A stretch of DNA of 6,197 nucleotides from Spirochaetaceae bacterium (GCA_031280115.1 JAITHF010000016.1:1-6197), one strand, 5' to 3'; counted from the stretch's first letter, positions 1 to 5,831 are shown. Program-made: numbers and translations. The notes: generated from the sequence alone by a model not told the origin.

Positions 1-20
1 CCCCAAACCCCCAACTAACG

Positions 21-135
21 GCTTCCTGCGCCGCGCCCGTACGTTATCGAATTCCGCTGAGGCCCATCCTTCGGGGTTGTGACTAAACTTGCAGACCCTC
101 CCGCCGCAAGAAGCACCTGAACCCCCCGCAGGGGG
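21..135 (+). repeat. Dispersed intergenic repeat, copy A
   Basis: This is the first of four related modules. It starts with GGCTTCCTGCG-like sequence and continues through GCTGAGGCCCATCC and GTTGTGACTAAA to a CCCCC-GCA-GGGGG hairpin at 123-135. The 56-135 core matches 727-806 at 77 of 80 positions by eye. Bases 20-63 also reappear inverted at 5507-5551. Bases 1-20 look like the tail of another related module cut by the window edge. I see no open gene in it. It resembles a small non-autonomous or REP-like element, but no family is recognised. Confidence 0.8.
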
Positions 136-206
136 TGACTAAACCCGCAAACCCGCTCACCGCGAGAAGCACCTGAAACAGCCGCAGGCTGTGCAGGGGG
201 CTTCCT
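136..206 (+). repeat. Dispersed intergenic repeat, partial copy B
   Basis: This copy directly follows copy A and lacks the left part of the module. It begins at TGACTAAACCCGCAAACC and closely matches 636-677. Its terminal hairpin is ACAGCC-GCA-GGCTGT (178-192) in place of CCCCC-GCA-GGGGG. The stem sequence differs while pairing and the GCA loop are kept, which suggests the hairpin structure itself matters. The copy ends in the GGGGGCTTCCTG shared by the other copies. Confidence 0.7.
178..192 (+). repeat. GCA-loop hairpin
   Basis: A perfect 6-bp stem (ACAGCC/GGCTGT) closes on a GCA loop. It takes the place held by CCCCC-GCA-GGGGG at 123-135, 679-691 and 794-806 in sister copies. No T-run follows, so it is not a convincing intrinsic terminator. 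Confidence 0.6.
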
Positions 207-295
207 GTTTTAGCAGCCCTTAGTTTGCAAGAAAAGACGCAAACCATGAAGCGCGCCGGCAATCTGTCCGGTAATCCCCGTAATAGAGGGCGCCT

Positions 296-481
296 TCACG
301 ACGGCTTAGGGGCAGGCGCTTCCCGGTCAAGGGCAGGCGCTTCTTGGTCATCCCCTGCCAAGAGGCGGGCGTAGCCCGCGCCGCGGGGGCAGGCGTTGCC
401 GATGACCGCGTTGTTCTCAATACGCAGCGCGCATCCCATAGAGCACATACTACAAGTAAGCGAAACCATAGAACCCACCAT
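296..481 (-). pseudogene. Fragment resembling the N-terminus of DUF1667 (CxxC) protein
   Basis: The minus-strand frame starting at 481 encodes about 61 residues. Residues 8-39 read LTCSMCSMGC, then a short beta segment, then GNACPRGAGYAR. This matches the N-terminal pattern of DUF1667 proteins as I know it: a CxxCxxxC cluster, a short segment, then GNxCxRGxxYA. Intact members are about 110-120 residues and are encoded beside FAD-dependent oxidoreductases and glycerol kinase. Here the resemblance stops near residue 40. The rest (APALDREAPAPKPS) comes from a 21-bp duplication at 310-351 and ends at a stop. No oxidoreductase gene is nearby. The likeliest reading is a decayed or truncated relic overrun by repeats. 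A short expressed cysteine-rich peptide is possible but less likely. The same repeat found upstream of the ORF at 5849 lies just upstream (515-549, inverted). Confidence 0.45.
310..351 (+). repeat. 21-bp direct repeat, two copies
   Basis: Two adjacent 21-bp units share GGGCAGGCGCTTC and GGTCA and differ at only a few bases. A looser third copy starts near 387 (GGGCAGGCGTTGCC). The duplication lies where the DUF1667-like similarity breaks down on the other strand. It is unrelated in sequence to the 21-bp array at 5924-6197. Confidence 0.6.
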
Positions 482-514
482 AGCCCGTTATCAGCCTGTT
501 ATCAATCCTTTTTA

Positions 515-549
515 CCGGCGCTCCGCGCCTCTTTAAGAGTTTTTGGGGG
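515..549 (-). repeat. 35-bp repeat with CTCTT/AAGAG and GCGC/GCGC stems, inverted copy
   Basis: Read on the minus strand this is CCCCCAAAAACTCTT, AAAGAGGCGCGGAGCGCCGG. It equals 5796-5831 on the plus strand except for one inserted C in that copy. Further related copies lie at 5578-5603 and 5630-5663. Each can form two small stems, CTCTT/AAGAG and GCGC-GGA-GCGC or GCGC-GAA-GCGC. Both best copies end a few tens of bases before a candidate start codon (481 on minus, 5849 or 5856 on plus). Confidence 0.7.
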
Positions 550-565
550 AACCAGTTCCCCCAAA
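542..565. repeat. 24-bp palindrome TTTGGGGGAAC/GTTCCCCCAAA
   Basis: Two perfect 11-base arms are separated by CA. The same palindrome, with TG at the centre, occurs at 5562-5585 in the downstream intergenic region. The long GC-rich stem lacks a following T-run. It belongs to the dispersed repeat family and is not clearly a terminator. Confidence 0.75.
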
Positions 566-577
566 CCCCCGCTAAAG

Positions 578-691
578 GCTTCCTGCTTCGCGCCCGTGCG
601 CTCTCAAAGCGCGATGAGGCGCCGCTTCTGGGTTGTGACTAAAACCGCAAACCCGCTCGCCGCGAGAAGCACGTGAATCCCCCGCAGGGGG
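578..691 (+). repeat. Dispersed intergenic repeat, diverged copy C
   Basis: This copy has the same order of blocks as copy A: GCTTCCTGC, CGCGCCCGT, GTTGTGACTAAA, GAGAAGCACGTGAA, then CCCCC-GCA-GGGGG at 679-691. It is more diverged in the left half. The right half is closest to copy B. It joins copy D with the terminal G-run shared, so the modules are head to tail. Confidence 0.7.
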
Positions 692-806
692 CTTCCTGCG
701 CTGCGCCGCTAACGCTATCAAAGCCCGCTGAGGCCCATCCTTCAGGGTTGTGACTAAACTTGCAGACCCTCCCGCCGCAGGAAGCACCTGAATCCCCCGC
801 AGGGGG
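691..806 (+). repeat. Dispersed intergenic repeat, copy D
   Basis: The core at 727-806 is nearly identical to 56-135, with three mismatches in 80. It ends with CCCCC-GCA-GGGGG at 794-806. The -35 box of the acetyltransferase promoter begins at the next base (807), so the repeat abuts that promoter. Confidence 0.8.
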
Positions 807-835
807 TTGAGGCGGCGGGGTTTACCGGCTATACT
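807..835 (+). promoter_or_regulatory. Sigma-70-type promoter of the acetyltransferase gene
   Basis: TTGAGG (807-812, four of six consensus) and TATACT (830-835) are separated by exactly 17 bp. The -10 ends six bases before the ATG at 842, so transcription is expected to start at or within a base or two of the A of ATG. That leaves no room for a Shine-Dalgarno site and predicts a leaderless message. Promoter placement is seen in the sequence; the start site is inferred. Confidence 0.65.
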
Positions 836-841
836 AGCACT

Positions 842-1525
842 ATGGAAACACCTGATCCGTCGGTAATCTTTCCGGTTCCCACTCTACGCACCGTTACCTA
901 TGTGAAGCCTACGATTACCAGCAAACATATCATTGTAGGAGATTTTACCTATTTCAGCGGCGTTAATTTTGAACAGCAGGTAACTCATTTTTATCCTGAC
1001 TTTTACCATGACAAACTCATCATCGGCAAGTTCTGCCAGATCGCGTCCGGCGTGGAGTTCATCATGAACGGGGCGCAGCATAAGATGGACTGCGCCTCGA
1101 CCTTCCCGTTTTATATCTTTGAAAAATGGGGCGAAGCCGCGCCGGAGCGCGAGGCTATGCCGTGCAAGGGGGACACGGTGGTGGGAAACGACGTGTGGAT
1201 AGGCCAGAACGCGGTGATACTGCCCGGAACCCGTATCGGCGACGGCGCAATTATCGGCGCGTACAGTGTGGCAGGCGGCCTGGTGGAACCCTATACGGTG
1301 GTTGCCGGAAACCCTGCGCGGCGTATCCGCAGGCGCTTTGACGGGGAACTTACCGCGCTCCTCCTGCGCCTGCGGTGGTGGGACCTGCCGGCAGCGGAAA
1401 TACAGGCGCTTATACCCCTCCTGCATACCAGTGATACTGCCGCGCTCAAAGCGGCGGTGCAGGCCAGGCTCCCGGGCGCCGGGACAGAGGGCCCTCGACA
1501 TTCTCAGGAAGGGGGTATATGCTAG
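842..1525 (+). CDS. Vat/CatB-family xenobiotic O-acetyltransferase
   Basis: The 227-residue protein belongs to the left-handed beta-helix (hexapeptide) acetyltransferases. It is closest to the Vat streptogramin A / CatB chloramphenicol group, cytoplasmic trimers that move acetyl from acetyl-CoA to a hydroxyl. Visible marks are NDKL-like YHDKLIIGKFCQIASGV (residues 55-71), NGAQHKMD (76-83) with the likely catalytic His80, and STFPF (86-90). Further marks are KGDTVVGNDVWIG (109-121), hexapeptide turns to about 155, AGNPARRIRRRF (155-166) and RWWDLP (178-183). Family members are about 205-215 residues; the extra 15 or so residues at the C-terminus are low complexity. The ATG at 842 is chosen because a promoter sits six bases upstream and the Vat alignment starts there. 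The true substrate cannot be told from sequence, and drug resistance should not be assumed. A lipoprotein gene follows after three bases. Confidence 0.92.
   Translation: METPDPSVIFPVPTLRTVTYVKPTITSKHIIVGDFTYFSGVNFEQQVTHFYPDFYHDKLIIGKFCQIASGVEFIMNGAQHKMDCASTFPFYIFEKWGEAAPEREAMPCKGDTVVGNDVWIGQNAVILPGTRIGDGAIIGAYSVAGGLVEPYTVVAGNPARRIRRRFDGELTALLLRLRWWDLPAAEIQALIPLLHTSDTAALKAAVQARLPGAGTEGPRHSQEGGIC
1506..1515 (+). promoter_or_regulatory. Possible ribosome binding site for the lipoprotein gene
   Basis: AGGAAGGGGG lies inside the end of the acetyltransferase gene. It ends 13 bases before the ATG at 1529, which is far for a standard site. A closer out-of-frame ATG at 1519 opens only a 13-codon ORF. 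Translational coupling through termination at 1525 is the likelier route. A TATATG at 1516-1521, seven bases before ATG 1529, could alternatively be a weak internal -10 box. Confidence 0.35.
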
Positions 1526-1528
1526 GCT

Positions 1529-2365
1529 ATGCAGTGGATATTAGGTGTTATGCGCCTTAGAAGAGGCGCGAAGCGGGCAGGAGCGGCGGCGCTGGCGGCG
1601 CTGGCCCTGTTTGGAGGGTGCGGCAATATAGTAACCGGCCCGGACGAAGACGAGGGGGCGGGCGTGCTTACGGCGCCTGAAGCGGAGGACCTGCCGGCGC
1701 TGCCGGAGGGATTTCAGCCGGTGGACACTCAAGAGGCGGCGCTGGCGCTTTTGGGAACCCTCGCGGCGGTCAGTACCAGCATACGGGGCGCGGTTGACAG
1801 CGAAATCGGCCAAAGAACCGGGTATGACGGAACGTATAACTTCACGAACATCACCAGGAACGGCGTCATCATAAGCGCCCGGAGCCCCAAAACCGCGCCG
1901 CCGTCAGGCAGTTTTTCCGCAGGGGATAAACTAGCGTTCTCAGGCGGGTATGCCAGTAAAGGCGTCGCCGCTGTGGATAAAGCCGCCGGCAGCGCCTCGG
2001 TACTGACCGGCAGCGCCTTTGAAAAAACGGCTTCCCAAACCATTGACCTGCTGGTAATCCAGGCGGGAACTATGGGGACCGCCCGTTTCCAAGGAACCTT
2101 TTTATCCAAAACCCACTATGTCTACGGTTTAAGCGCCATAACCGAGGGTGAGGCGGGGGCCAGAATTATTTTGGACGCGCTGAAGACCCAGATCACCGTG
2201 TATGGTACCGCAGAAAATGGGGGCTATCAGGAAACGCTGAACACAATCTGGATAGGATCGCTCAAGGTCTACGGCGGAAGCAGCGCGTCCCCTGTCTATA
2301 CCCTGCTTATCCGTAACGTTGCCGGGTACAGGGAGGCGCTGCGGTATTTCGGCATCGACGCCTAG
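1529..2365 (+). CDS. Putative lipoprotein of unknown function
   Basis: I do not recognise this 278-residue protein. A basic n-region (RLRRGAKR, residues 9-16) and an Ala/Leu core (17-28) lead to FGGC with Cys31 as the probable lipidated residue. Phe at -3 departs from the classic lipobox but would be tolerated by looser spirochaete lipoboxes. An acidic, proline-containing linker follows (residues 36-60). The rest is rich in Gly, Ser, Thr and alternating hydrophobic residues, with repeated short strands such as GVIISARS, ARIILDAL, TQITVYG and YTLLIRNV, which suggests a beta-rich exported domain. No catalytic motif stands out. Met8 (base 1550) is an alternative start and would give a tidier signal peptide. 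The gene starts three bases after the acetyltransferase stop, so co-transcription is likely. A hairpin just after the stop probably ends the unit. Confidence 0.8.
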   Translation: MQWILGVMRLRRGAKRAGAAALAALALFGGCGNIVTGPDEDEGAGVLTAPEAEDLPALPEGFQPVDTQEAALALLGTLAAVSTSIRGAVDSEIGQRTGYDGTYNFTNITRNGVIISARSPKTAPPSGSFSAGDKLAFSGGYASKGVAAVDKAAGSASVLTGSAFEKTASQTIDLLVIQAGTMGTARFQGTFLSKTHYVYGLSAITEGEAGARIILDALKTQITVYGTAENGGYQETLNTIWIGSLKVYGGSSASPVYTLLIRNVAGYREALRYFGIDA

Positions 2366-2401
2366 CGGCCTCCGGGAGCGCCCTTCCGCAGGCGGAGGCC
2401 G
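2366..2401 (+). terminator. Terminator-like hairpin after the lipoprotein gene
   Basis: CGGCCTCCG (2366-2374) pairs perfectly with CGGAGGCCG (2393-2401) around an 18-base loop, starting right after the TAG at 2363-2365. It is followed not by an immediate T-run but by GCC-rich sequence and then the T-rich tract from 2422. It may be a weak intrinsic terminator, or a 3' end stabiliser, for the acetyltransferase-lipoprotein transcript. Confidence 0.5.
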
Positions 2402-2420
2402 GGCCGGTAAAAAAGCCCCC
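2402..2420 (+). repeat. Short shared intergenic block (GCCGGTAAAAAAGCCCCC)
   Basis: The same block, with one or two changes, recurs at 5615-5634 and 5781-5800. Its presence in both flanks of the peptidase gene ties this small spacer to the repeat family of the longer intergenic regions. Confidence 0.6.
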
Positions 2421-2421
2421 G

Positions 2422-2457
2422 TATTTTCTTTATTTTCTTTATTTTCTTTATTTTCTT
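2422..2457 (+). repeat. 9-bp x 4 microsatellite (TATTTTCTT)
   Basis: Four perfect head-to-tail copies of TATTTTCTT are followed by TAC. The tract lies 64 bp before the -10 box of the peptidase promoter and just after the hairpin of the preceding gene. Such a run can change copy number by slipped-strand mispairing. It could serve as a T-rich terminator tail for the upstream gene or as an AT-rich upstream element for the downstream one. Confidence 0.85.
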
Positions 2458-2473
2458 TACCCTAAAAGAAAAT
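2449..2473 (+). repeat. AT-rich hairpin (TATTTTCTTTA/TAAAAGAAAAT)
   Basis: The last microsatellite unit and the next few bases can pair with TAAAAGAAAAT across a CCC loop, with one bulged A. Pairing is A/T only apart from one C-G pair, so stability is modest. It might assist termination, or be a by-product of low-complexity sequence. Confidence 0.4.
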
Positions 2474-2521
2474 TGAGAAAATCCGCCAGCCCTGACGGTA
2501 GCGCCAAAGCGCCGGATAGGG

Positions 2522-2527
2522 TATACT
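2522..2527 (+). promoter_or_regulatory. -10 box of the M16 peptidase gene
   Basis: TATACT is the same hexamer as at 830-835 and again ends exactly six bases before an ATG (2534). No good -35 lies at 16-19 bp spacing; CTGACG at 2492-2497 is too far (24 bp). The geometry predicts a leaderless or nearly leaderless message. Without a -35, an activator or upstream sequence may be needed. Confidence 0.55.
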
Positions 2528-2533
2528 TTGGAT

Positions 2534-5455
2534 ATGTTTCATGTTTTTACTAAACCCTGTATGATAAAAAAAATCGGTATCCTGTTCGGCCTGGCCTTCG
2601 CGCTGGGCTGCGGGATTATCTCCTGCGCCTCGGACTCCGGAACCAAAGAGGGCGCGTACGGCGAACTGGGGCGCCCCTCGGACCAGGTGCCGTTTCTTGC
2701 CAAAGTCCGGGCCGGGACCTTACCCCAAGGGCTCCGCTATTATATTCTGGAAAACCGCAAGCCCGAAAACCGCGCCTACCTGACCCTTGCGGTACACGCC
2801 GGGTCCGTGCTGGAAGAGGACGGCGAGCAGGGGCTCGCCCACTTTGTGGAACACATGGCGTTTAACGGCACCGCCCGCTTCCCAGAGGCAGCGCTGATAG
2901 AATACCTGCGCTCCCTTGGGATGCGCTTCGGCCCGGAAGTCAACGCCTATACCACCTATGACGATACGGTGTACGGCATCGAGGTCCCTCTTGAAGAAGA
3001 CGGCGCAGGGCGCAGGCGTATCCCTGATACGGCGCTTGCGGTGATTGACGACTGGACCCGGGCCATCACCTTTGACCCCAAAGACGTGGATGAGGAACGG
3101 CTGGTGATTCTCGAAGAATACCGCTCGCGGCTGGGGGCTATGGACCGGGTGCGCCAAAAACTCCTTCCCGCGCTCTTTGCCGGCTCCCCCTACGCAAACC
3201 GCAGGCCCATCGGCCAGAAAGAGGTTATCGAGCAGGCGCCGGCGTCAAAACTGGAAGCCTTTTACAAGAAATGGTACCGGCCTGAGAACATGGCGCTTAT
3301 TCTGGTGGGGGACTTTGACGGCGCCGCGCTGGAAGAGTCCCTGCCCTCCCGCTTTTCCGGCGCTCCGGCGGACAGCGCGGCCCCGCCCTTTCATAGGCCG
3401 GCCTATGACCTTCCTGCGCCCAAGAAAGGGGTGAAAGCCGAAATCTTTACCGATCCTGAGCTTTCGTTTACCAGCATCCAGCTTTACTATAAACGCCCCT
3501 TGAAAGAGCGGGAGTCCACCCTTGCGGCGTATCGGGAGGGGGTGGTTGACTATCTTATCGACCTTATGCTGTCTTTGCGCTTTGACGAGGCCGCGTCCAA
3601 GCCGGAGGCGCCCTATGTGGGGGCAGGCGGCGGGAACATCCGCTACGGTCTCTCGTCCCGTTATTATTCGCTGTGGGGGCAGGCGAAGGCCGGCGCCGCC
3701 GAAGAGACGGTGCGTTCAGTGCTTCGGGAGAAAGAGTCCATGTCCCGCTACGGCTTTACCAAGGCGGAACTTGAGCGGGCGAAACGCGCCTATATAGCCG
3801 CGCTGCGCCGCCTTGCCTCTGAACAGGACAAACAGGAGTCAAGCAGGTACGTGCAGGACCTGGCGGATCATTTCCTGAAGAAAACGGTGGTTACTGACAT
3901 TGCCTGGGACCTTGCGGCGGCGGAGAACCTGCTGCCCCATATCAGCGTAAAGGACATCGCCCGGGCCGCGCAGGATTATTTTGCCCAAGGGGACCTGACG
4001 CTGTTTGTCATGGCCCCCGACACGGAGGGGCCGTCCCTGCCGTCAAAGGAGCGGCTCGCCGCTCTGGTAGAAGAGGCCCGGAAAGCAGCGGTCCCGCGCC
4101 CTAAAGAAGAGTCCCTGCATGAGGGGCTGCTTGAACAAGCGCCGGCGCCGGGGGCTGTTATCAACGAGGAGGTTGACCGCGATACTGACGCGGTTATCTG
4201 GGAACTGGGGAACGGGGCGCGGGTCATCCTGAAAGAGACGGCGAACAAGAACAATGAGATTGTGCTGTACGCCCTTGCCCGGGGCGGCACTACTTCTGCG
4301 GCGCCGGAAAAAGAGAAGTCCGCCCGCCTTGCAGCGGAGATGCTTGCGGCATCCGGCCTGGGCCCCTATTCCCTCCAGGACCTCCAGAAAAAACTTCTGG
4401 ATAAACAGGTGTCAGTTTCATTCTGGACCTCCCGGTTTACCCGGGGCTTTCAGGGCTCCTCAACCGGCGGGGACATTAAGACTTTTTTCGAGCTGCTCCA
4501 CCTGTACTTTACCAAGCCCCGTATGGACGGGAACGCGGTCAAGGCCCTGCTTGACCAGTACCGCACCGCCCTTTCCCAATCGCAGGAAGATCCGGATGAG
4601 TTTTTCTCCCGCGAAATCAGCCGCGCCCTGTACGGGAACCACCCGCTTTTTATGCCCCTTGAGCTTGCGGATATTGACGCGGTTAATCAAGAAGACGCTA
4701 TGGCGTTTATAAACCGGTGCCTTAACCCGGCGGATTATACGTTTGTTTTTGCAGGAAACCTGCGCGGCGCGCCGGAGTTCCGCAGTTGTGTTGAGGCGTA
4801 TCTCGCGTCTATTCCGCCGGCGCCGCAAGGGGGCCCTGCCGGCGGGTTCAGCCAGTGGGAATCCCCTGCTGTCGTCAGGCCCCATGAAACCGAGGTTAAT
4901 CTGTATAAGGGCAGGGAAGCCAAAAGCGCTGTGTATATGGGGTGGTTCGCCCGGTCCCCCTACAGCGAGGAAAAGGCTGCCGCGGCGCTTGTTCTTGAGG
5001 ACTATCTTGATATTAGGCTTACCCGGGAAATCAGGGAGAAGCGCGGCGGGGTGTACTCGGTTTCCCCGTCAGTGTCTCTGACCCCGTTTTTCACGCCCGG
5101 CGAACTGAATATGACGGTCTATTTTACCTGCGATCCTGCGCGGGTTCTTGAGTTAAACGCCGCGGTGGAAGCGGAGGTGCAGGCCCTCACGGAGCGGAGC
5201 CTTGACCAGGACGATTTCAATAAGGCTGTGGCGGCGCTCAAGAAGTCATGGGAAACCTCGGTTCAGAGCAACCGCCTTATCGCCCAGAGTTTTGCCAATT
5301 CAGAAGTTATTTACCGGCTTCCGTTAAACCGCCTGTTCCAGCGCCCGGCAGTGTACGACAGCGTAACGGTTAAGGACGTGCAGGATTTGTGCCGGTCAAT
5401 CCTCGAATCAGGGCCCGCAAAAATCATCCTCTATCCGGCCCGCCCGCAGCCGTAG
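2534..5455 (+). CDS. M16 (pitrilysin/PqqL-like) zinc metallopeptidase, predicted lipoprotein
   Basis: The 973-residue protein has the four-lobed layout of M16 peptidases such as pitrilysin and E. coli PqqL, which cut peptides inside a closed chamber. MIKKIGILFGLAFALG (from residue 10) and the lipobox IISC (Cys31) predict a lipid-anchored envelope protein. The active half holds HFVEH (His103, Glu106, His107) and ERLVILEE, where Glu195 is the likely third zinc ligand and Glu188 the second conserved glutamate. It is followed by an M16_C lobe (SPYANRRPIGQ onward, about 218-420). The second half (about 555-970) has no HxxEH, as usual. It keeps REKRGGVY with Arg834 and Tyr841 spaced as in the substrate-binding Arg/Tyr pair of insulysin. 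ATG 2534 is chosen for the TATACT six bases upstream. TTG 2528 and ATG 2561 are also in frame, and the signal peptide would be intact from any of them. No Shine-Dalgarno is visible. The peptide substrates are unknown. Confidence 0.93.
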   Translation: MFHVFTKPCMIKKIGILFGLAFALGCGIISCASDSGTKEGAYGELGRPSDQVPFLAKVRAGTLPQGLRYYILENRKPENRAYLTLAVHAGSVLEEDGEQGLAHFVEHMAFNGTARFPEAALIEYLRSLGMRFGPEVNAYTTYDDTVYGIEVPLEEDGAGRRRIPDTALAVIDDWTRAITFDPKDVDEERLVILEEYRSRLGAMDRVRQKLLPALFAGSPYANRRPIGQKEVIEQAPASKLEAFYKKWYRPENMALILVGDFDGAALEESLPSRFSGAPADSAAPPFHRPAYDLPAPKKGVKAEIFTDPELSFTSIQLYYKRPLKERESTLAAYREGVVDYLIDLMLSLRFDEAASKPEAPYVGAGGGNIRYGLSSRYYSLWGQAKAGAAEETVRSVLREKESMSRYGFTKAELERAKRAYIAALRRLASEQDKQESSRYVQDLADHFLKKTVVTDIAWDLAAAENLLPHISVKDIARAAQDYFAQGDLTLFVMAPDTEGPSLPSKERLAALVEEARKAAVPRPKEESLHEGLLEQAPAPGAVINEEVDRDTDAVIWELGNGARVILKETANKNNEIVLYALARGGTTSAAPEKEKSARLAAEMLAASGLGPYSLQDLQKKLLDKQVSVSFWTSRFTRGFQGSSTGGDIKTFFELLHLYFTKPRMDGNAVKALLDQYRTALSQSQEDPDEFFSREISRALYGNHPLFMPLELADIDAVNQEDAMAFINRCLNPADYTFVFAGNLRGAPEFRSCVEAYLASIPPAPQGGPAGGFSQWESPAVVRPHETEVNLYKGREAKSAVYMGWFARSPYSEEKAAAALVLEDYLDIRLTREIREKRGGVYSVSPSVSLTPFFTPGELNMTVYFTCDPARVLELNAAVEAEVQALTERSLDQDDFNKAVAALKKSWETSVQSNRLIAQSFANSEVIYRLPLNRLFQRPAVYDSVTVKDVQDLCRSILESGPAKIILYPARPQP

Positions 5456-5460
5456 GCTGT
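5447..5460 (+). repeat. CAGCC-nnn-GGCTG hairpin over the M16 stop codon
   Basis: CAGCC/GGCTG with a three-base loop spans the TAG stop (5453-5455) and is followed by TTTCA. The same GCAGCC-nnn-GGCTGTTTCA unit occurs at 5663-5682 and 5725-5744 with different loop triplets. No T-run follows, so termination activity is doubtful. Confidence 0.55.
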
Positions 5461-5506
5461 TTCAACGGCAGGCAGGGTGTGAGGTGCAGGGCTTTCTTGG
5501 AGCGGC

Positions 5507-5551
5507 GCCTCAGCGGAATTCGCAGGCGAAAGGGCGCGGCGCAGGAAGCCT
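5507..5551 (-). repeat. Inverted copy of the upstream dispersed repeat
   Basis: Read on the minus strand, this begins GGCTTCCTGCGCCGCGCCC and ends CGAATTCCGCTGAGGC, as in 20-63; only the middle differs. It continues into the palindrome at 5562-5585, which mirrors the order at 542-590. The three intact genes therefore lie between opposed copies of one module. Confidence 0.75.
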
Positions 5552-5561
5552 TTAGGGGGGG

Positions 5562-5585
5562 TTTGGGGGAACTGGTTCCCCCAAA
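5562..5585. repeat. 24-bp palindrome, downstream copy
   Basis: TTTGGGGGAAC and GTTCCCCCAAA flank TG. It is the same palindrome as at 542-565 with the centre in the opposite orientation. It sits between the inverted module at 5507-5551 and a TTCTCTTAAA block. Confidence 0.75.
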
Positions 5586-5653
5586 TTCTCTTAAAAAAGC
5601 GCAAGCGAAGCGTAGCGCCGATAAAAAAGCCCCCAATTCTCTTAAAGAGGCGC

Positions 5654-5777
5654 GAAGCGCCGGCAGCCTCCGGCTGTTTCAGCAGCCGCCGTTTGCGCTA
5701 TGAGCCGCGAAACAAGAAGCGCCGGCAGCCAAAGGCTGTTTCAGCAATCGCCGTTTGCGCTATGAGCCGCAAAACAT
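5654..5777 (+). repeat. 62-bp tandem repeat, two copies
   Basis: Units 5654-5715 and 5716-5777 match at about 55 of 62 positions, and a third unit starts at 5778 (GAAGCGC) but breaks off. Each unit holds CCGGCAGCC-nnn-GGCTGTTTCAGC and GCCGTTTGCGCTATGAGCCGC. The loop triplet differs (TCC, AAA) while the stem is identical. Nothing here looks like a gene. Confidence 0.8.
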
Positions 5778-5795
5778 GAAGCGCTGATAAAAGAG

Positions 5796-5831
5796 CCCCC
5801 AAAAACTCTTCAAAGAGGCGCGGAGCGCCGG
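5796..5831 (+). repeat. 36-bp repeat upstream of the right-edge ORF
   Basis: This is the plus-strand partner of 515-549, identical except for one inserted C after CTCTT. It ends in GCGCCGG ten bases before the TATACT box at 5842. Related shorter copies at 5578-5603 and 5630-5663 fill the same 393-bp stretch, which holds no other feature I can support. Confidence 0.7.

Noticed and set aside
542..565. Intrinsic terminator
   Set aside because: The stem is strong, but no T-run follows on either strand, and the same palindrome is part of a dispersed repeat.
344..676. Plus-strand ORF of 110 codons
   Set aside because: It runs through the antisense of the DUF1667-like fragment and two repeat modules; composition is Arg/Ala/Ser-rich with no domain.
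884..1501. Long minus-strand ORF of 205 codons opposite the acetyltransferase gene
   Set aside because: It mirrors a clear Vat-family gene on the plus strand, has no recognisable domain, and is rich in Arg/His as expected for a shadow in GC-rich DNA.
1729..2109. Minus-strand ORF of 126 codons inside the lipoprotein gene
   Set aside because: It is antisense to a gene with a signal peptide and lipobox and shows no recognisable domain.
5389..5703. Plus-strand ORF of 104 codons over the end of the M16 gene and the repeats
   Set aside because: It overlaps the M16 3' end in another frame and then only reads repeat sequence.
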